The notes beneath the pieces were generated by a model. That model saw only the letters and a list, made by a program, of their open reading frames with translations, ran no database searches and was not told the origin of the DNA. From positions 1-30,727 of the forward strand of contig DATKND010000001.1 in assembly GCA_035541475.1 (NCBI GenBank): a DNA stretch of 30,727 nucleotides. The letters run 5' to 3'. Made by a program: the position numbers and the translations under genes. This document shows, piece by piece, positions 30,540-30,727 of this stretch. Position 1 is the stretch's first letter; each line of letters begins with the position of its first letter. This DNA is from DASUFZ01 sp035541475. Its GTDB lineage: Bacteria > Myxococcota_A > UBA9160 > SMWR01.

Positions 30540-30727
30540 TGGACTTCGCGATCGACGCCGAGCTGCGCGCGCGACTGGAAGAGGCGCGCGCGTGGGGCGC
30601 CACCGAAGTGCGTCCCGCCGGGCTCGAGGCGGACCGCACGGGCAAGCCGCTGCCGCCCGAGCATCCCTACTTCGCGAAGGCGCTCGCGCACGGCGAGGGC
30701 CGCACGCGCTGGCCCGGGCCGGGCGCT
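30539..30727 (+). CDS. Acyl-CoA dehydrogenase N-terminal part (3' truncated by window)
   Basis: The ATG at 30539 shares a base with the TGA of the preceding gene (TGATG). The 63 residues seen, MDFAIDAELRARLEEARAWG, then EVRPAGLEADRTGKPLPPEHPYF, look like the N-terminal helical region of acyl-CoA dehydrogenases, where a helix precedes the Glu-Val-Arg-Pro-Ala-Gly-x-Glu-x-Asp motif. The frame is open to the window edge. As a paired partner of the previous gene it probably works in the same acyl-CoA oxidation step. The assignment rests on a short stretch. Confidence 0.8.
   Translation, partial: MDFAIDAELRARLEEARAWGATEVRPAGLEADRTGKPLPPEHPYFAKALAHGEGRTRWPGPGA

Noticed and set aside
1..30727. CRISPR arrays, tRNA or rRNA genes, insertion sequences or phage genes
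   Set aside because: No regularly spaced repeats, cloverleaf-like segments, transposase or integrase motifs were seen by eye. The only dispersed repeat found is the 95-bp element.

Overview
The window is very GC-rich DNA packed with genes on both strands, from a Gram-negative bacterium. The Gram-negative signs are an LpxL/HtrB-type lipid acyltransferase, two lipoprotein signal sequences, a probable outer-membrane beta-barrel and a Tat-like exported superoxide dismutase homologue. The family mix (luciferase-like monooxygenases, acyl-CoA dehydrogenases, amidohydrolase, SDR, carboxylesterase) resembles high-GC environmental lineages formerly grouped as Deltaproteobacteria, such as Myxococcota or Binatota relatives. 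That placement is inference, not a marker-based call. No RNA genes, CRISPR arrays, transposases or integrases were seen.

Layout. 1-2468 (+): 3' end of a type-B carboxylesterase, an MBL-fold hydrolase and an exported ankyrin-repeat protein, nearly contiguous. 2492-4522 (-): two luciferase-like monooxygenases. 4523-4596: divergent control region with a 6+6 bp inverted repeat. 4597-7049 (+): exported von Willebrand A protein overlapping an acetyl-CoA hydrolase/transferase. 7050-7370: decayed glycosyltransferase fragment. 7371-11812 (-): two tandem paralogous GT-C-like membrane proteins, the downstream one ending inside a dispersed repeat. 11879-13610 (+): membrane desaturase/hydroxylase and zinc-ribbon methyltransferase. 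13624-13657: perfect 16+16 bp palindrome. 13677-19785 (+): TetR regulator, AGMO-like fatty-acid hydroxylase, multi-pass membrane protein, sulfatase-fold lipoprotein and LpxL-type acyltransferase whose frame has lost its expected stop. 19171-19560 (-): MAPEG protein lying antisense to that readthrough. 19683-23489 (-): four-gene operon of DapB-like dehydrogenase, SDR, Tat-like SOD homologue and amidohydrolase. 23601-26191 (-): DUF2721 protein and CPA2-type antiporter with Usp tail, ended by a 17-bp perfect hairpin. 26304-29306: outer-membrane barrel (+), MBL-fold lipoprotein (-), zinc metallopeptidase (+). 29451-end (+): two acyl-CoA dehydrogenase family genes, the second cut by the window edge.

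The most coherent candidate for an undescribed system is the 7.4-19.1 kb block. It combines three GT-C-like membrane proteins, two di-iron membrane lipid-modifying enzymes (one with the alkylglycerol-monooxygenase signature), a methyltransferase, an alkaline-phosphatase-superfamily lipoprotein and a lipid acyltransferase, with a TetR gene and palindrome in the middle. A lipid or glycolipid (possibly ether-lipid) remodelling locus is a reasonable inference, but the product is unknown. A second notable signal is a roughly 95-bp dispersed repeat found twice, each time in the same orientation as and at the 3' end of a gene. One copy supplies the last 33 codons of a membrane protein.
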